Shown in pieces: positions 51,078 to 60,213 of a DNA stretch of 64,000 nt; position 1 is the first letter of the stretch; each line of letters begins with the position of its first letter. This stretch comes from Firm-04 sp045591925. Lineage in GTDB: Bacteria > Bacillota > Clostridia > Oscillospirales > Ruminococcaceae. Under the pieces are notes generated by a model, which made no database searches, was not told the origin of the DNA, and worked only from the letters and a program-made list of their open reading frames with translations. Both the position numbers and the translations under genes were made by a program. The stretch lies in contig JAZNTW010000096.1 of assembly GCA_045591925.1 (NCBI GenBank), positions 1 through 64,000 of the forward strand, read 5' to 3'.

Positions 51078-53471
51078 TTATTTCAGCTTGACGATGGTGA
51101 CGCCATCCTCGCCCTCGCCATACACGCCGAGACGATAGGATTTCACCTGCTTCATACGGCGCAGGTGGTCATGAATGCCCTTGCGAAGCACACCGGTTCC
51201 TTTGCCGTGAATGATTGTGACCGTTTCAAAGCCGGAAAGCAGTGAACCTGCGATAAAGTTTTCGACCATCATCACGCCCTCGTCAACCGTACAGCCGCGA
51301 ATATCCACTTCATTTGCAGCAGAGCGGACACCGCCGGATTTCTTCTCGGAGCGAACCACTGTTGTATGAATCTTCTTCTGCTCCTGCTTCTGCTTTGTCT
51401 GCGCCGCTTTTTCAAGACGTAAATTTTCAATCGGCACGCGTGTTTTCATCGCGCCAATCTGAACTGTCACAACCTTTCCGTCCGGATCGGCAACGACCGT
51501 ACCGCTTCTGCCCATCGACACAACCGTTACGGAATCTCCGATTTGCAGCGCACGCGGCAGCGTATAGTCGCTCTGGTCATCGGTATCGGAATTTTCATAG
51601 AGCCGGTTGATTGTCTGGTTGGATTGTGATTTTGCGGCAGCGATTTTCTGTGCAAAATCCGCTTGATCCTTTTGCTTTTTGAGGTCGCGGAGTTCCTCCA
51701 GCAGCGCATTCGATTCGGCAACGGTCTGCTCCACAATTCGTCTTGCCTGCAAGCGAATCTTATTCAGTTCTTCCTCACGGCGCTGTTCCAGCAGCTCTGC
51801 CTGTTCGCGGATTTCTTTTTCATATCTTGCTGTATTTTCACGCAGCTGCGTTAGTTCCGCAAGCTCCTTTTCATGCTCTGCTCTTGCACGGTCAAGCTGC
51901 TCGACCGCCTTTTCAAAGCGCTGATTCTCGGTGCTGACCAGTTTTCTGGCGTGTTCGATGACATCCTCCGGCATACCGAGCGAGCTGGAAATCGCAAACG
52001 CATTGGATTTACCGGGAGAACCAATCACAAGGCGATAGGTTGGCTTCAAGGTTTCCAGATCAAATTCACAGGAAGCGTTCTCGACATCGGGCGTTTCCAG
52101 CGCATAGCGTTTTAGTTCCTGATAATGCGTCGTTACGATCATTTCCGCACCCTGCATCCGCAGACGTTCAATCATCGCAACAGCAAGTGCCGCACCCTCA
52201 ACCGGGTCGGTACCGGAACCAAGCTCGTCCATGAGAACAAGCGTGTGGTCGTCTGCCGTCTTGATAATCTCAATATCCTGCAAGGTATGCGCACTAAAGG
52301 TCGAGAGATTATACTCAATGCTCTGCCGGTCACCGATATCCACAAGAATCCGGTCAAAGCAGGCAATGCGGCTGCCATCGGCGGCAGGAATCATCAGTCC
52401 GCACATCGCCATTGCAGTGAGCAGTCCGACCGTTTTCAATGCAACCGTTTTACCGCCGGTATTCGGACCTGTGATAATCAGCGCATGGAAATCAATACCG
52501 AGATTGATGTCAATCGGCACAACAGTTTTCGGGTCAATCAGCGGATGCCGCGCTTTTTTCAGCAGCATGGAGCCATCGTCCGAAACCTGCGGAATCATGC
52601 CCTTTTGCTGTGCGCCGAGCGATGCCTTGGCAAAATATAGGTTCAGCTCTGCCGCAATGTCGTAGCCCTGAAGAAGCGGTTCTGCCGCCGCGCCGCACTC
52701 GGCACAGAGTTTTTGAATAATGCGCTCAATTTCCTCCTGCTCCTGCGTTTCGAGCAATCGGATATCGTTGTTCGCATCGACAATCGCCATCGGCTCAATG
52801 AAATAGGTCTGACCGGTCGCAGAGGTATCATGAATCAGACCTGCCACATCGCCGCGATGCTCTGCCTTGACGGGGATCACGTATCGACCGTCGCGAATGG
52901 TAATGATCTGCTCCTGCAAATAGGTCTGCATGGTCGAGGAGCGAATCATTTTTTCGAGTTTTTCACGCAGCCGCAGTCCTGCCTGCGTAATCTTTCGCCG
53001 GATGGACGCGAGCGCAGGGCTTGCAGCATCGGCAAGACGTTCCTCGTTTTCAATCGAACGCTCCAGAAGATCGGCAAGATACGGATTCGGCTGCAGCCGT
53101 GCAAACAAATCGGAAAGCGTTGTCTGCATGGATTCGCAGTGGTCATACCAATCCGTCAGCGAAGAAATCTGCCGCAGCAGTCTTGCGATTTCAAGCAGCT
53201 CCTTGAGCGACACACGCGCGCCGGATTGCGTTCTGCGGATTGCAGCACAGACATCGGTAAAGCTGTCAAAGGACGGCGTACCGAAGCGCACCGAGAGCTG
53301 AAACGCATCCTCGGTCTGCTGCAAGGCGTGACGCACACGCTCCGGATCGGTCTCCGGAATGAGCGCACGTGCAAGTGTTTTTGTTTTTTCATTGGCTGCT
53401 TCGGATGCCAGTTTTTCAAGCACCTTCTGTAATTCCAATGTTATATAATCTTGTGATAGTTGTGTATTCAT
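51078..53471 (-). CDS. mutS2: MutS2 ATPase/endonuclease
   Basis: The 797-residue protein has the MutS core with Walker A ITGPNTGGKTVALKTVGLL (about residue 335), TFSAHTLQDIEI, Walker B LVLMDELGSGTDPVEGAALA and TTHYQELK. A long coiled coil follows (about 515-630), then a KOW-like segment. The C-terminal Smr domain has EVDIRGCTVDEGVMMVENFI and TIIHGKGTGVLRKGIHDHL. MutS2 resolves recombination intermediates and, in some bacteria, rescues collided ribosomes. The start 53471 follows TTTGGAG. It lacks the mismatch-binding domain, as expected for MutS2. Confidence 0.96.
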   Translation of the reverse strand: MNTQLSQDYITLELQKVLEKLASEAANEKTKTLARALIPETDPERVRHALQQTEDAFQLSVRFGTPSFDSFTDVCAAIRRTQSGARVSLKELLEIARLLRQISSLTDWYDHCESMQTTLSDLFARLQPNPYLADLLERSIENEERLADAASPALASIRRKITQAGLRLREKLEKMIRSSTMQTYLQEQIITIRDGRYVIPVKAEHRGDVAGLIHDTSATGQTYFIEPMAIVDANNDIRLLETQEQEEIERIIQKLCAECGAAAEPLLQGYDIAAELNLYFAKASLGAQQKGMIPQVSDDGSMLLKKARHPLIDPKTVVPIDINLGIDFHALIITGPNTGGKTVALKTVGLLTAMAMCGLMIPAADGSRIACFDRILVDIGDRQSIEYNLSTFSAHTLQDIEIIKTADDHTLVLMDELGSGTDPVEGAALAVAMIERLRMQGAEMIVTTHYQELKRYALETPDVENASCEFDLETLKPTYRLVIGSPGKSNAFAISSSLGMPEDVIEHARKLVSTENQRFEKAVEQLDRARAEHEKELAELTQLRENTARYEKEIREQAELLEQRREEELNKIRLQARRIVEQTVAESNALLEELRDLKKQKDQADFAQKIAAAKSQSNQTINRLYENSDTDDQSDYTLPRALQIGDSVTVVSMGRSGTVVADPDGKVVTVQIGAMKTRVPIENLRLEKAAQTKQKQEQKKIHTTVVRSEKKSGGVRSAANEVDIRGCTVDEGVMMVENFIAGSLLSGFETVTIIHGKGTGVLRKGIHDHLRRMKQVKSYRLGVYGEGEDGVTIVKLK

Positions 53472-53568
53472 ATGAGATTGTCTCCAAATCATCTTCGGAT
53501 TATCAGCAAAAAAACAGCAAATACCGGCAAGCGATTATTTCGGGCGTTTCCATTGCCGCATCAGGCTT

Positions 53569-53967
53569 CTATTGCAAAACATGGAGATTCTCAAGATACG
53601 GAATCAGCTCCATATTTTCATCATAGAGAAATTCGATCATCAAAATCAGATCATCGAGTACGCCGCCCGAGGCAAGATCATATTCTGCGGTAAAGCCGGA
53701 GCCGTCGTTATAAATATACACATTCAGCTGTTCAAATGGTGTGCTGCCGGAGTATGCCTGCGCGTTTACCGCCACGCCGTAATGATCGAAGCTGCGGAGA
53801 TTCTGCTGCTTGAGATATGCCTCGCACCAGTTCCGAAGCTGCGATACGGTGATTCCCTCCGGAAACGCGGCGTATTCCGGAATGCGTTCATAGTCATGGT
53901 CTGCTAAGCAGTTCACTATGTTTTGCATAACCGGTATCGCAATGATACGTGCTTCCTGCTCGGTCAT
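53569..53967 (-). CDS. Uncharacterised 132-residue protein
   Basis: I do not recognise a family. The product is soluble and acidic, with an N-terminal helix (EARIIAIPVMQNIVNCLADHDYERIP), a segment LRNWCEAYLKQQNLRSFDHYG, and a beta-rich stretch with LNVYIYNDGSGFTAEYDLASGG. It starts at ATG 53967 with AGAGAGGAAT upstream. It lies 98 bases before mutS2 and 76 bases after nadC, all leftward. The good ribosome site and compact spacing make it a likely real gene; an immunity-like or SMI1-like small fold is conceivable but unproved. Confidence 0.65.
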   Translation of the reverse strand: MTEQEARIIAIPVMQNIVNCLADHDYERIPEYAAFPEGITVSQLRNWCEAYLKQQNLRSFDHYGVAVNAQAYSGSTPFEQLNVYIYNDGSGFTAEYDLASGGVLDDLILMIEFLYDENMELIPYLENLHVLQ

Positions 53968-54042
53968 ATTGATTCCTCTCTTATCCGGACAATCGGGTTT
54001 CGATGTCCAATCTGCAAGATATCGGCGCGAACGCGCGTTTCA

Positions 54043-54897
54043 TCAATGACCGTTCGGGACATCTCCCCATTTCATCGAGATGTCAAATGCCTTAACGCTA
54101 TGGGTGAGCGCACCGATCGAGATAATATCCACACCGGTTTCCGCAACGCCGCGCAGCGTTTCATGCGTAATGCCGCCGGACGCCTCCAGCAGCGCTCTGC
54201 CATCTGTGATACGAACAGCCTCTTTCATTGTTTCATTGTTCATGTTATCAAGCATAATGATATCGGCTTTTGCTTCAAGCGCCTGACGCAGCTCGTCAAG
54301 CGTGCGCACCTCAACCTCAATGCGCACCATATGTCCGATATGCTGCCGAAGCTGTGTGATTGCAGGCAAAATACCGCCGCAGGCGTCAATATGATTATCC
54401 TTGAGCATTGCGCCATCGGAGAGATTGAAGCGATGATTCTTACCGCCGCCGCAGCGTACCGCGTATTTCTGCATCGCGCGGATGCCGACCATACATTTGC
54501 GCGTATCGGCAATCGAAGCATTCGTTCCCGCAATGATATCCACGCATCTCCGTGTTTCGGTCGCAATGCCGGAGAGATGCTGGAGCAAATTGAGCGCGGT
54601 GCGTTCACCTTTCAGCAGCGTCCGCGTTTTGCTGTGCATGACAGCAAGAATATCGCCGTATTTGACCGAATCGCCGTCCTTTGCCATTGCTGTAAAGCTA
54701 ACGCCGTCACCGACCAATGCAAAGACGCGTGCCGCAATATCCATGCCGCACAGCACGCCGCTGTCCTTTGCCATGAGATACGCGTCGGATTCGTGGCTTT
54801 CATCAAGCAGAAAATCGGTGGTTACGTCCATACCGGTGATATCCTCATGCAGCGCACGCAGGATCACCTCATCTACATAAGATTGCAGCAGTTCCAT
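54043..54897 (-). CDS. nadC: Nicotinate-nucleotide pyrophosphorylase (quinolinate phosphoribosyltransferase)
   Basis: The 284-residue enzyme makes nicotinate mononucleotide from quinolinate and PRPP. It shows the family stretches HEDITGMDVTTDFLL, GERTALNLLQHLSGIATETRRCVDII, TRKCMVGIRAMQKYAVRCGGGKNHRFNLSDGAMLKDNHI, IEVEVRTLDEL, IMLDNM and LEASGGIT. KDNHI and EVEV carry catalytic residues. Its ATG overlaps the nadB stop (TAATG), so it is co-translated. The longer upstream frame to 54975 is nadB shadow. Confidence 0.97.
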   Translation of the reverse strand: MELLQSYVDEVILRALHEDITGMDVTTDFLLDESHESDAYLMAKDSGVLCGMDIAARVFALVGDGVSFTAMAKDGDSVKYGDILAVMHSKTRTLLKGERTALNLLQHLSGIATETRRCVDIIAGTNASIADTRKCMVGIRAMQKYAVRCGGGKNHRFNLSDGAMLKDNHIDACGGILPAITQLRQHIGHMVRIEVEVRTLDELRQALEAKADIIMLDNMNNETMKEAVRITDGRALLEASGGITHETLRGVAETGVDIISIGALTHSVKAFDISMKWGDVPNGH

Positions 54898-56357
54898 TAT
54901 AATTGCTCCTCCAGAATTAAGTATGCGCAGGTTGCCTGCGACTTGGCTTCCAGATAATCCAGATCCATCTTCCAATCCTCGCAGGCGATGAGCTGAATCA
55001 GCTCCGTCACACGATCATAGGCTGCAAGGATATGCTCGGTATTGGGAATGACGAAATAATTTTCCTGTAGAATTTTGCGAAGCTCCGTGCGAATACCGTG
55101 CGGAATCGACTCTGTTGCAGTCACGGGCTTCAATTCTCCACGAACAAAGCGCGGCGTAATGGCATCGGCTTCTCTTGCAATTTCCTCGGCAGCTCTGCGT
55201 GAAAAGACCAGCGCCTCCAAGAGACTGTTGCTCGCAAGACGGTTGTTGCCGTGAACGCCGGTGTGTGCGCATTCACCGCAGGCATACAGCCGGTCTACAC
55301 GCGTCTGCGCATTGGCATTGACATCAATACCGCCCATGAGATAATGCTGACAGGGATAAATCGGCACAGGCTCTTTCGTGAGATCATAGCCCTGTTCCAG
55401 CAGTTTATTGCAGATTTTCGGGAATCTTGCTCTGACGACTTCCGGTGCTTCATGCGAAATATCCAGCCAGAAATCCTTTGAACCGGTTCGCTGACTTTCC
55501 AGAATAATCGCATGGGATACCACATCGCGCGGTGCAAGCTCCAGACGGTCATCATATCGGTGCATGAAGCGTTCCATATGACAGTTGCGGAGATAAGCAC
55601 CCTCGCCGCGTACCGCCTCGGAAATCAGGAAGCATTCACGCGTATGCTTGCTGTTGAACGCGGTCGGATGGAATTGAATCAGTGAAAGATTCTTGATTCG
55701 CGCACCGAGTTCATATGCGATGCGAATACCATCGCCGGTCGCAATCGCAGAGTTTGTGGTATATTCGTAGACGCGCCCGATTCCGCCGGTCGCCATGATC
55801 AGAAAATGGCAGTCCACGACAGAAAGCTCGTCTTTTCGCAGCAATTCCACGGAAAATCCCGTTTCGGTTTTCACAGCACGGCTCATGACGGTAAAATCCG
55901 AAATCGTGACATTCGGCAGCTTTTCAACCTGACCGAGCAGACCGGCAAGAATTTCAGCACCGGTCGAGTCACGATAGTGAAAAATACGTCTGCGGCAGTG
56001 ACCACCCTCTAGTGTGCGGTCATAATCGCCGTCCTCATTTCGATCGAATTTTACGCCGTATTCCACAAGCTGTTCAATATCCCGTGCAGCCTCGGAAACA
56101 AGAATCTGCAAGGTGTTGGGATTATTGGTAAACGCGCCGGCAATCCGCGTGTCATTTGCGTGCAGTTCAATATTATCGTTTGGAGAATTCCAGACGCCGG
56201 CAATACCGCCCTGTGCCAGTGAAGAATTACAAAGCGTTGCCTCACGCTTGGCAAGCAGCAGCACGCGCAAGTGAGATGGCAGATGTAGCGCTGCATAACA
56301 ACCGGCAGCGCCTGCGCCGGCAATGATAACATCATAATTTTGTGCAAACTCTATCAT
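54897..56357 (-). CDS. nadB: L-aspartate oxidase
   Basis: The 486-residue flavoprotein oxidises aspartate to iminoaspartate, the first step to quinolinate. It starts with the FAD-binding IIAGAGAAGCYAALHLP and has SLAQGGIAGVW, ATGGIGRVYEYTTNSAIATGDGIRIAYELGA, LIQFHPTAF, LISEAVRGEGAYLRN, and RLYACGECAHTGVHGNNRLASNSLLEALVF. In anaerobes fumarate probably serves as the electron acceptor. AAGGAGCG precedes the ATG. It is the first gene of nadB-nadC; the usual third partner, quinolinate synthase (nadA), is not in the window. Confidence 0.97.
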   Translation of the reverse strand: MIEFAQNYDVIIAGAGAAGCYAALHLPSHLRVLLLAKREATLCNSSLAQGGIAGVWNSPNDNIELHANDTRIAGAFTNNPNTLQILVSEAARDIEQLVEYGVKFDRNEDGDYDRTLEGGHCRRRIFHYRDSTGAEILAGLLGQVEKLPNVTISDFTVMSRAVKTETGFSVELLRKDELSVVDCHFLIMATGGIGRVYEYTTNSAIATGDGIRIAYELGARIKNLSLIQFHPTAFNSKHTRECFLISEAVRGEGAYLRNCHMERFMHRYDDRLELAPRDVVSHAIILESQRTGSKDFWLDISHEAPEVVRARFPKICNKLLEQGYDLTKEPVPIYPCQHYLMGGIDVNANAQTRVDRLYACGECAHTGVHGNNRLASNSLLEALVFSRRAAEEIAREADAITPRFVRGELKPVTATESIPHGIRTELRKILQENYFVIPNTEHILAAYDRVTELIQLIACEDWKMDLDYLEAKSQATCAYLILEEQL

Positions 56358-56389
56358 AGGAATCGCTCCTTTGAACGTTTAATACTTTT

Positions 56390-56418
56390 ATTATACCACT
56401 TTCTGACAAAAAATTCAA
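56390..56418 (-). promoter_or_regulatory. Promoter of nadB-nadC
   Basis: On the minus strand TTGAAT (56418-56413) and TATAAT (56395-56390) are separated by 17 bases, close upstream of the nadB start. Confidence 0.75.
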
Positions 56419-56552
56419 GTTTATTCTGCACAGAAGCGTGTCCAATCAGGGTAATTATGCCAAAATATGGTATACAAAACGGCAAATCTCCTACAAGGAA
56501 AGCGCACGGATTCCGTTTCGAGCAAAACTGCCTCAATACGTTCTTCATAAAA

Positions 56553-56598
56553 CAATAAAAAATCCGTCTGAACCGCAGGATTTGCAGATTCAGACGGA
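56553..56598 (-). terminator. Terminator after the DAHP synthase gene
   Basis: TCCGTCTGAA and TTCAGACGGA form a 10-bp stem; on the minus strand the tail is ATTTTTTATT. It lies 19 bases past the stop codon. Confidence 0.85.
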
Positions 56599-56616
56599 CT
56601 ATTATTTGATCAATGA

Positions 56617-57648
56617 TTACAGTAATTCTGCAAGCTCCAGAATCAAACGCTCTGTTTTATCCCAGCCGAGGCAAGGGTCGGTGATCGACTTACCGTAGCA
56701 GCCACCGTCAACCGCCTGTGCGCCATCCTCAATATAGCTTTCAATCATGAAGCCCTTGACGAGCTTCTTGATCTCATTGTTATAACGACGCATATGAAGC
56801 ACTTCCTTGCAGATACGCGGCTGCTCCAGCGGCTTCTTTCCGGAATTGGCATGGTTGGTGTCAATAATTGCTGCTGGATTTGCAAATTCACCGGAAGCAT
56901 AGAGCGACGCCAGCATCTCAAGGTCTTCATAGTGATAATTCGGCAGCGACTGTCCATGCTTGTTGACATAGCCGCGCATGATGGCGTGTGCATACGGATT
57001 GCCCTCGGAATGCACTGCCCAGCCACGGTAAATAAAGGAATGTCCATGCTGTGCAGCCGTAATCGCATTCATCATGACCGAAAGATCACCGGCGGTCGGA
57101 TTTTTCATGCCGACAGGAATATCCAAACCGCTCGATACCAGACGATGCTCCTGATTTTCAACCGAACGCGCACCGACTGCGACATATGCAAGCAAATCAT
57201 CGAGATATCTGTAATTATCCGGATAGAGCATCTCGTCCGCACAGGAGAAGCCGGTCTCCTTGAGCGCACGCATATGCAGCTCACGCGTTGCAATAATGCC
57301 CTTGAATACATCAGGCTTTGCATTCGGGTCAGGCTGATGCAGCAGACCCTTATAGCCGGCACCGGTTGTACGCGGCTTATTGGTGTAAATACGCGGAATA
57401 ATAAAGATTTCGTTCTTCACCTGCTCCTGCACCTTGCGCAGACGGGAAATATAATCCAGAACAGAATCAGCATGGTCTGCAGAGCAAGGGCCGATAATCA
57501 GAATCAGTCTGTCATCCTTGCCGGAAAAGATGTCCCGAATTTCCGCTGCACGCTTCTCTACAACCGCTGCCATTTCCGGGGTTATGGGATACATCTCCTT
57601 GGTTTCTTTCGGTATCGTCAGCTTTCGCTCAAACTCTAAATTCATCAT
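56617..57648 (-). CDS. aroF: 3-deoxy-7-phosphoheptulonate synthase (type I DAHP synthase)
   Basis: The 343-residue enzyme joins phosphoenolpyruvate and erythrose 4-phosphate at the head of the shikimate pathway. It shows LILIIGPCSADHADSVLDYI, PRIYTNKPRTTGAGYKGLLHQPD, GARSVENQEHR, PVGMKNPTAGDLSVMMNAI, IIDTNHANSGK and EDGAQAVDGGCYGKSITDPCLGW, all typical of the E. coli AroF/G/H-like class; Cys, His, Glu and Asp for the metal are kept. GGAGGAAC precedes the ATG. It has its own promoter with a palindrome upstream. Which of the isozyme letters applies is arbitrary. Confidence 0.95.
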   Translation of the reverse strand: MMNLEFERKLTIPKETKEMYPITPEMAAVVEKRAAEIRDIFSGKDDRLILIIGPCSADHADSVLDYISRLRKVQEQVKNEIFIIPRIYTNKPRTTGAGYKGLLHQPDPNAKPDVFKGIIATRELHMRALKETGFSCADEMLYPDNYRYLDDLLAYVAVGARSVENQEHRLVSSGLDIPVGMKNPTAGDLSVMMNAITAAQHGHSFIYRGWAVHSEGNPYAHAIMRGYVNKHGQSLPNYHYEDLEMLASLYASGEFANPAAIIDTNHANSGKKPLEQPRICKEVLHMRRYNNEIKKLVKGFMIESYIEDGAQAVDGGCYGKSITDPCLGWDKTERLILELAELL

Positions 57649-57695
57649 GATTTCAGTTCCTCCATTTTATGATATGCCTTGCATCATCTGTATAC

Positions 57696-57724
57696 AGTAT
57701 AACGCTTTTCCCTCAAAATGTCAA
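57696..57724 (-). promoter_or_regulatory. Promoter of the DAHP synthase gene
   Basis: On the minus strand TTGACA (57724-57719) and TATACT (57701-57696) are separated by 17 bases. Confidence 0.82.
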
Positions 57725-57726
57725 CC

Positions 57727-57750
57727 CTTTAACGCGTAAAAGTGTTAAAG
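57727..57750. promoter_or_regulatory. Inverted repeat next to the -35 of the DAHP synthase promoter
   Basis: CTTTAAC and GTTAAAG are exact inverted copies separated by ten bases. The element ends two bases upstream of the -35 box, where an activator or repressor could bind. The protein is unknown; a role in aromatic amino acid control is inference. Confidence 0.45.
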
Positions 57751-57840
57751 TGATAAATTTCAAAGTGGAAATTCTGTGATTTCAATGCAATTTGCCATCA
57801 TTCAATCTGCACCATCACGAACACACAGGCTGAAGCCGGA

Positions 57841-58581
57841 TTACTTGTTCGCTGCTTGTTTCAGTGTACGAATAGATTCTCCGGCAACCGATGCAGCTTC
57901 CTTGCCATACTGCGCAATCTGCTCGACAATCGCAGAATTGACAATCACACCATCCGCAGCCTGCTCCGCATTGGAATCTCCGCATTCCACCGCGCACGGA
58001 ATATCCGTGTATTTCCGGATTTCTGCGATCAATGCGCGAAAATCAGTCTGATTTCCGACAATCGGAGTGGAGGTGATATAGATGAAGCCCTCTGCTGCTT
58101 TTGCAATCTTCTCGATTCGGTTTGCCGAAGTCGGCGCAATCTGCGAAATAAATGCTACGCCATGGCTTCTGCAAATCGGTGCAAACTCCTCGGCTTCCTC
58201 AAACGGCACATCAGGCAGAATCACGCCGTCAATCCCGACCTCGGCGCATTTGCTTACAAAACGCTCGATGCCATACGAGAACACCACATTCGCATAGGTC
58301 ATCACAACAAGCGGTATGGTAACATCACTGCGGAGTTCACGCACGAAGTCAAAGACGGAATCTGTTGTCGTGCCGCCGGCAAGCGCACGAATGCTTGCAC
58401 TCTGAACAACCGGTCCCTCGGCTGTGGGATCAGAAAACGGAATGCCAAGCTCAATCAGGTCGGCGCCGGCGTCTGCCATGGCACGGATGATCGTTCCGGT
58501 CGCTGCGAGATCGGGATCGCCGCAGGTAATAAACGGAATGACCGCCTTCCCGTTCTGAAACGCATTGCGAATGTTACTCAT
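57841..58581 (-). CDS. trpA: Tryptophan synthase alpha chain
   Basis: The 246-residue subunit cleaves indole-3-glycerol phosphate. It has FITCGDPDLAATG, LIELGIPFSDPTAEGPVVQ (catalytic Glu44; the second catalytic Asp of the E. coli enzyme is Glu55 here), GVILPDVPFEEAEEF, FISQIAPTSANRI and GFIYITSTPIVG. The start at 58581 lies inside the last codons of trpB (8-base overlap), so the chains are co-translated; the longer frame to 58617 is rejected. About 190 bases separate it from the DAHP synthase promoter region, with no clear terminator seen. Confidence 0.95.
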   Translation of the reverse strand: MSNIRNAFQNGKAVIPFITCGDPDLAATGTIIRAMADAGADLIELGIPFSDPTAEGPVVQSASIRALAGGTTTDSVFDFVRELRSDVTIPLVVMTYANVVFSYGIERFVSKCAEVGIDGVILPDVPFEEAEEFAPICRSHGVAFISQIAPTSANRIEKIAKAAEGFIYITSTPIVGNQTDFRALIAEIRKYTDIPCAVECGDSNAEQAADGVIVNSAIVEQIAQYGKEAASVAGESIRTLKQAANK

Positions 58582-59764
58582 GGATATTCTCCCCTCTGTA
58601 GCGTGCGATTGCTGCACAGTCCTTGTCGCCTCTGCCGGAAACCGTCACAACAATAATTTTGTCCCGATCCAGTTGCGGTGCGAGCTTCATTGCATATGCA
58701 ATCGCGTGCGCGGATTCAATCGCCGGAATGATGCCCTCTGTCCGCGAGAGATACTCAAACGCTTCGACCGCCTCATCATCGGTGATCGCAACATATTCGG
58801 CTCTGCCGGTATCGTAAAGATTCGCGTGCTCCGGTCCGATGCCGGGATAATCAAGTCCTGCGGAAATCGAGTAAACCGGTGCAATCTGGCCGTATTCATC
58901 CTGACAGAAATAAGATTTCATGCCATGGAAAATACCGAGCTTGCCGGTATTGATGGTTGCAGCAGTTTCAAAGGTATCAATGCCTCTGCCTGCCGCCTCA
59001 CAGCCAATCAGCCGAACGGAAGTGTCCGGAATAAAATGATAGAATGTACCGATTGCATTCGAGCCGCCGCCAACGCAAGCCATCACGACATCGGGAAGCC
59101 GTCCCTCTTTTTCGAGGATCTGCTGCTTGATCTCCTGCGAGATGACCGCCTGAAAATCGCGTACAATCGTAGGAAACGGATGCGGACCCATGACAGAGCC
59201 GAGACAATAATGCGTATCGTCAAGCCGATTTGCCCATTCGCGCATTGCCTCGGAAACAGCGTCCTTGAGCGTTGCCGTACCCGATGTCACCGGTATGACC
59301 TCCGCGCCAAGCAAGCGCATCCGATATACATTGAGCGCCTGCCGCTTGGTATCCTCCTCGCCCATATAGATGACACATTCCATGTCCATGAGCGCGGCAG
59401 CCGTTGCAGTCGCAACGCCATGCTGACCTGCACCGGTTTCCGCAAGCAGTCTGGTCTTGCCCATTTTCTTTGCAAGCAGCGCCTGTCCGAGCACATTGTT
59501 CACCTTATGTGCGCCGGTGTGGTTCAAATCCTCGCGCTTGAGATAGATTTTTGCGCCGCCGAGATCGCGCGTCATTTTCTCCGCATAATAGAGCAAGGAC
59601 GGGCGGTTGGCATAGTCGTTGAACAGCGCCGACAGCTCCGCTTGAAACTGCGGATCATTTTTATAGGTCTGATATGCGCATTCCAGCTCTGCGACCGCAT
59701 TCATCAAGGCTTCGGGAACATACTGTCCGCCATGTATTCCAAATCTTCCATCCGGATTTGCCAT
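58574..59764 (-). CDS. trpB: Tryptophan synthase beta chain
   Basis: The 396-residue PLP enzyme joins indole and serine. The opening GRFGIHGGQYVPEALMNAVAELE, the PLP Lys87 in LNHTGAHKVNNVLGQ, the phosphate loop VGGGSNAIGTF and ETGAGQHGVATATAAALM identify it as the standard TrpB1 form. AGGAGG precedes the ATG at 59764. It is under the T-box leader just upstream and is followed directly by trpA. No other trp genes are in the window. Confidence 0.97.
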   Translation of the reverse strand: MANPDGRFGIHGGQYVPEALMNAVAELECAYQTYKNDPQFQAELSALFNDYANRPSLLYYAEKMTRDLGGAKIYLKREDLNHTGAHKVNNVLGQALLAKKMGKTRLLAETGAGQHGVATATAAALMDMECVIYMGEEDTKRQALNVYRMRLLGAEVIPVTSGTATLKDAVSEAMREWANRLDDTHYCLGSVMGPHPFPTIVRDFQAVISQEIKQQILEKEGRLPDVVMACVGGGSNAIGTFYHFIPDTSVRLIGCEAAGRGIDTFETAATINTGKLGIFHGMKSYFCQDEYGQIAPVYSISAGLDYPGIGPEHANLYDTGRAEYVAITDDEAVEAFEYLSRTEGIIPAIESAHAIAYAMKLAPQLDRDKIIVVTVSGRGDKDCAAIARYRGENIHE

Positions 59765-59833
59765 AGGAACCTCCTGTATTGAAACATATTGCATCTGAAT
59801 AAACAAAGTGCCGGCTGATGTCAGGGAATCGTA

Positions 59834-60154
59834 TCATAAAAAATCAAAACGCCCGTCCCTGAACTGTTCATCAGTCAAGGACGAGCGTATCATTTCATGC
59901 TCGCGGTGCCACCTTGATTCGCCGTTCCATGTCAGCAAGACACGGTTTCCGGCGCACTTTTTACGGGATACCGGCATATCCCTGACAACTTACGTATGTC
60001 TGCACGTCGCAGTTTTCCCGGAAATTCCGACTGCGCCCTCCGCGGGCCATTTGCGAAACTGTATCCCATCCGGCTCTCAGCTATCCGGACTCTCTGTAGG
60101 GGCATATGACGCTTTATCTCCGCATCAACGGTTTTTATGCGATTAGCTATCTTA
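59834..60154 (-). promoter_or_regulatory. Tryptophan T-box riboswitch upstream of trpBA
   Basis: On the minus strand the leader has a stem I with an AGAGAG motif (60095-60090) and an internal loop holding TGG at 60049-60047, the expected tryptophan specifier. The conserved T-box AAGGTGGCACCGCGAGC ends near 59899. A terminator stem follows (CTCGTCCTTGACTG pairing with CAGTTCAGGGACGGG, about 59887-59849) with a T-rich tail. Uncharged tRNA-Trp would bind and prevent termination, switching trpBA on when tryptophan is short. Confidence 0.92.
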
Positions 60155-60160
60155 TTATTT

Positions 60161-60189
60161 ATCATACCCGATTTTTACAGATTTGTCAA
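60161..60189 (-). promoter_or_regulatory. Promoter of the trpBA T-box transcript
   Basis: On the minus strand TTGACA (60189-60184) and TATGAT (60166-60161) are 17 bases apart. Confidence 0.85.
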
Positions 60190-60213
60190 GTGTTTCCCAA
60201 AATAATTCTGATT

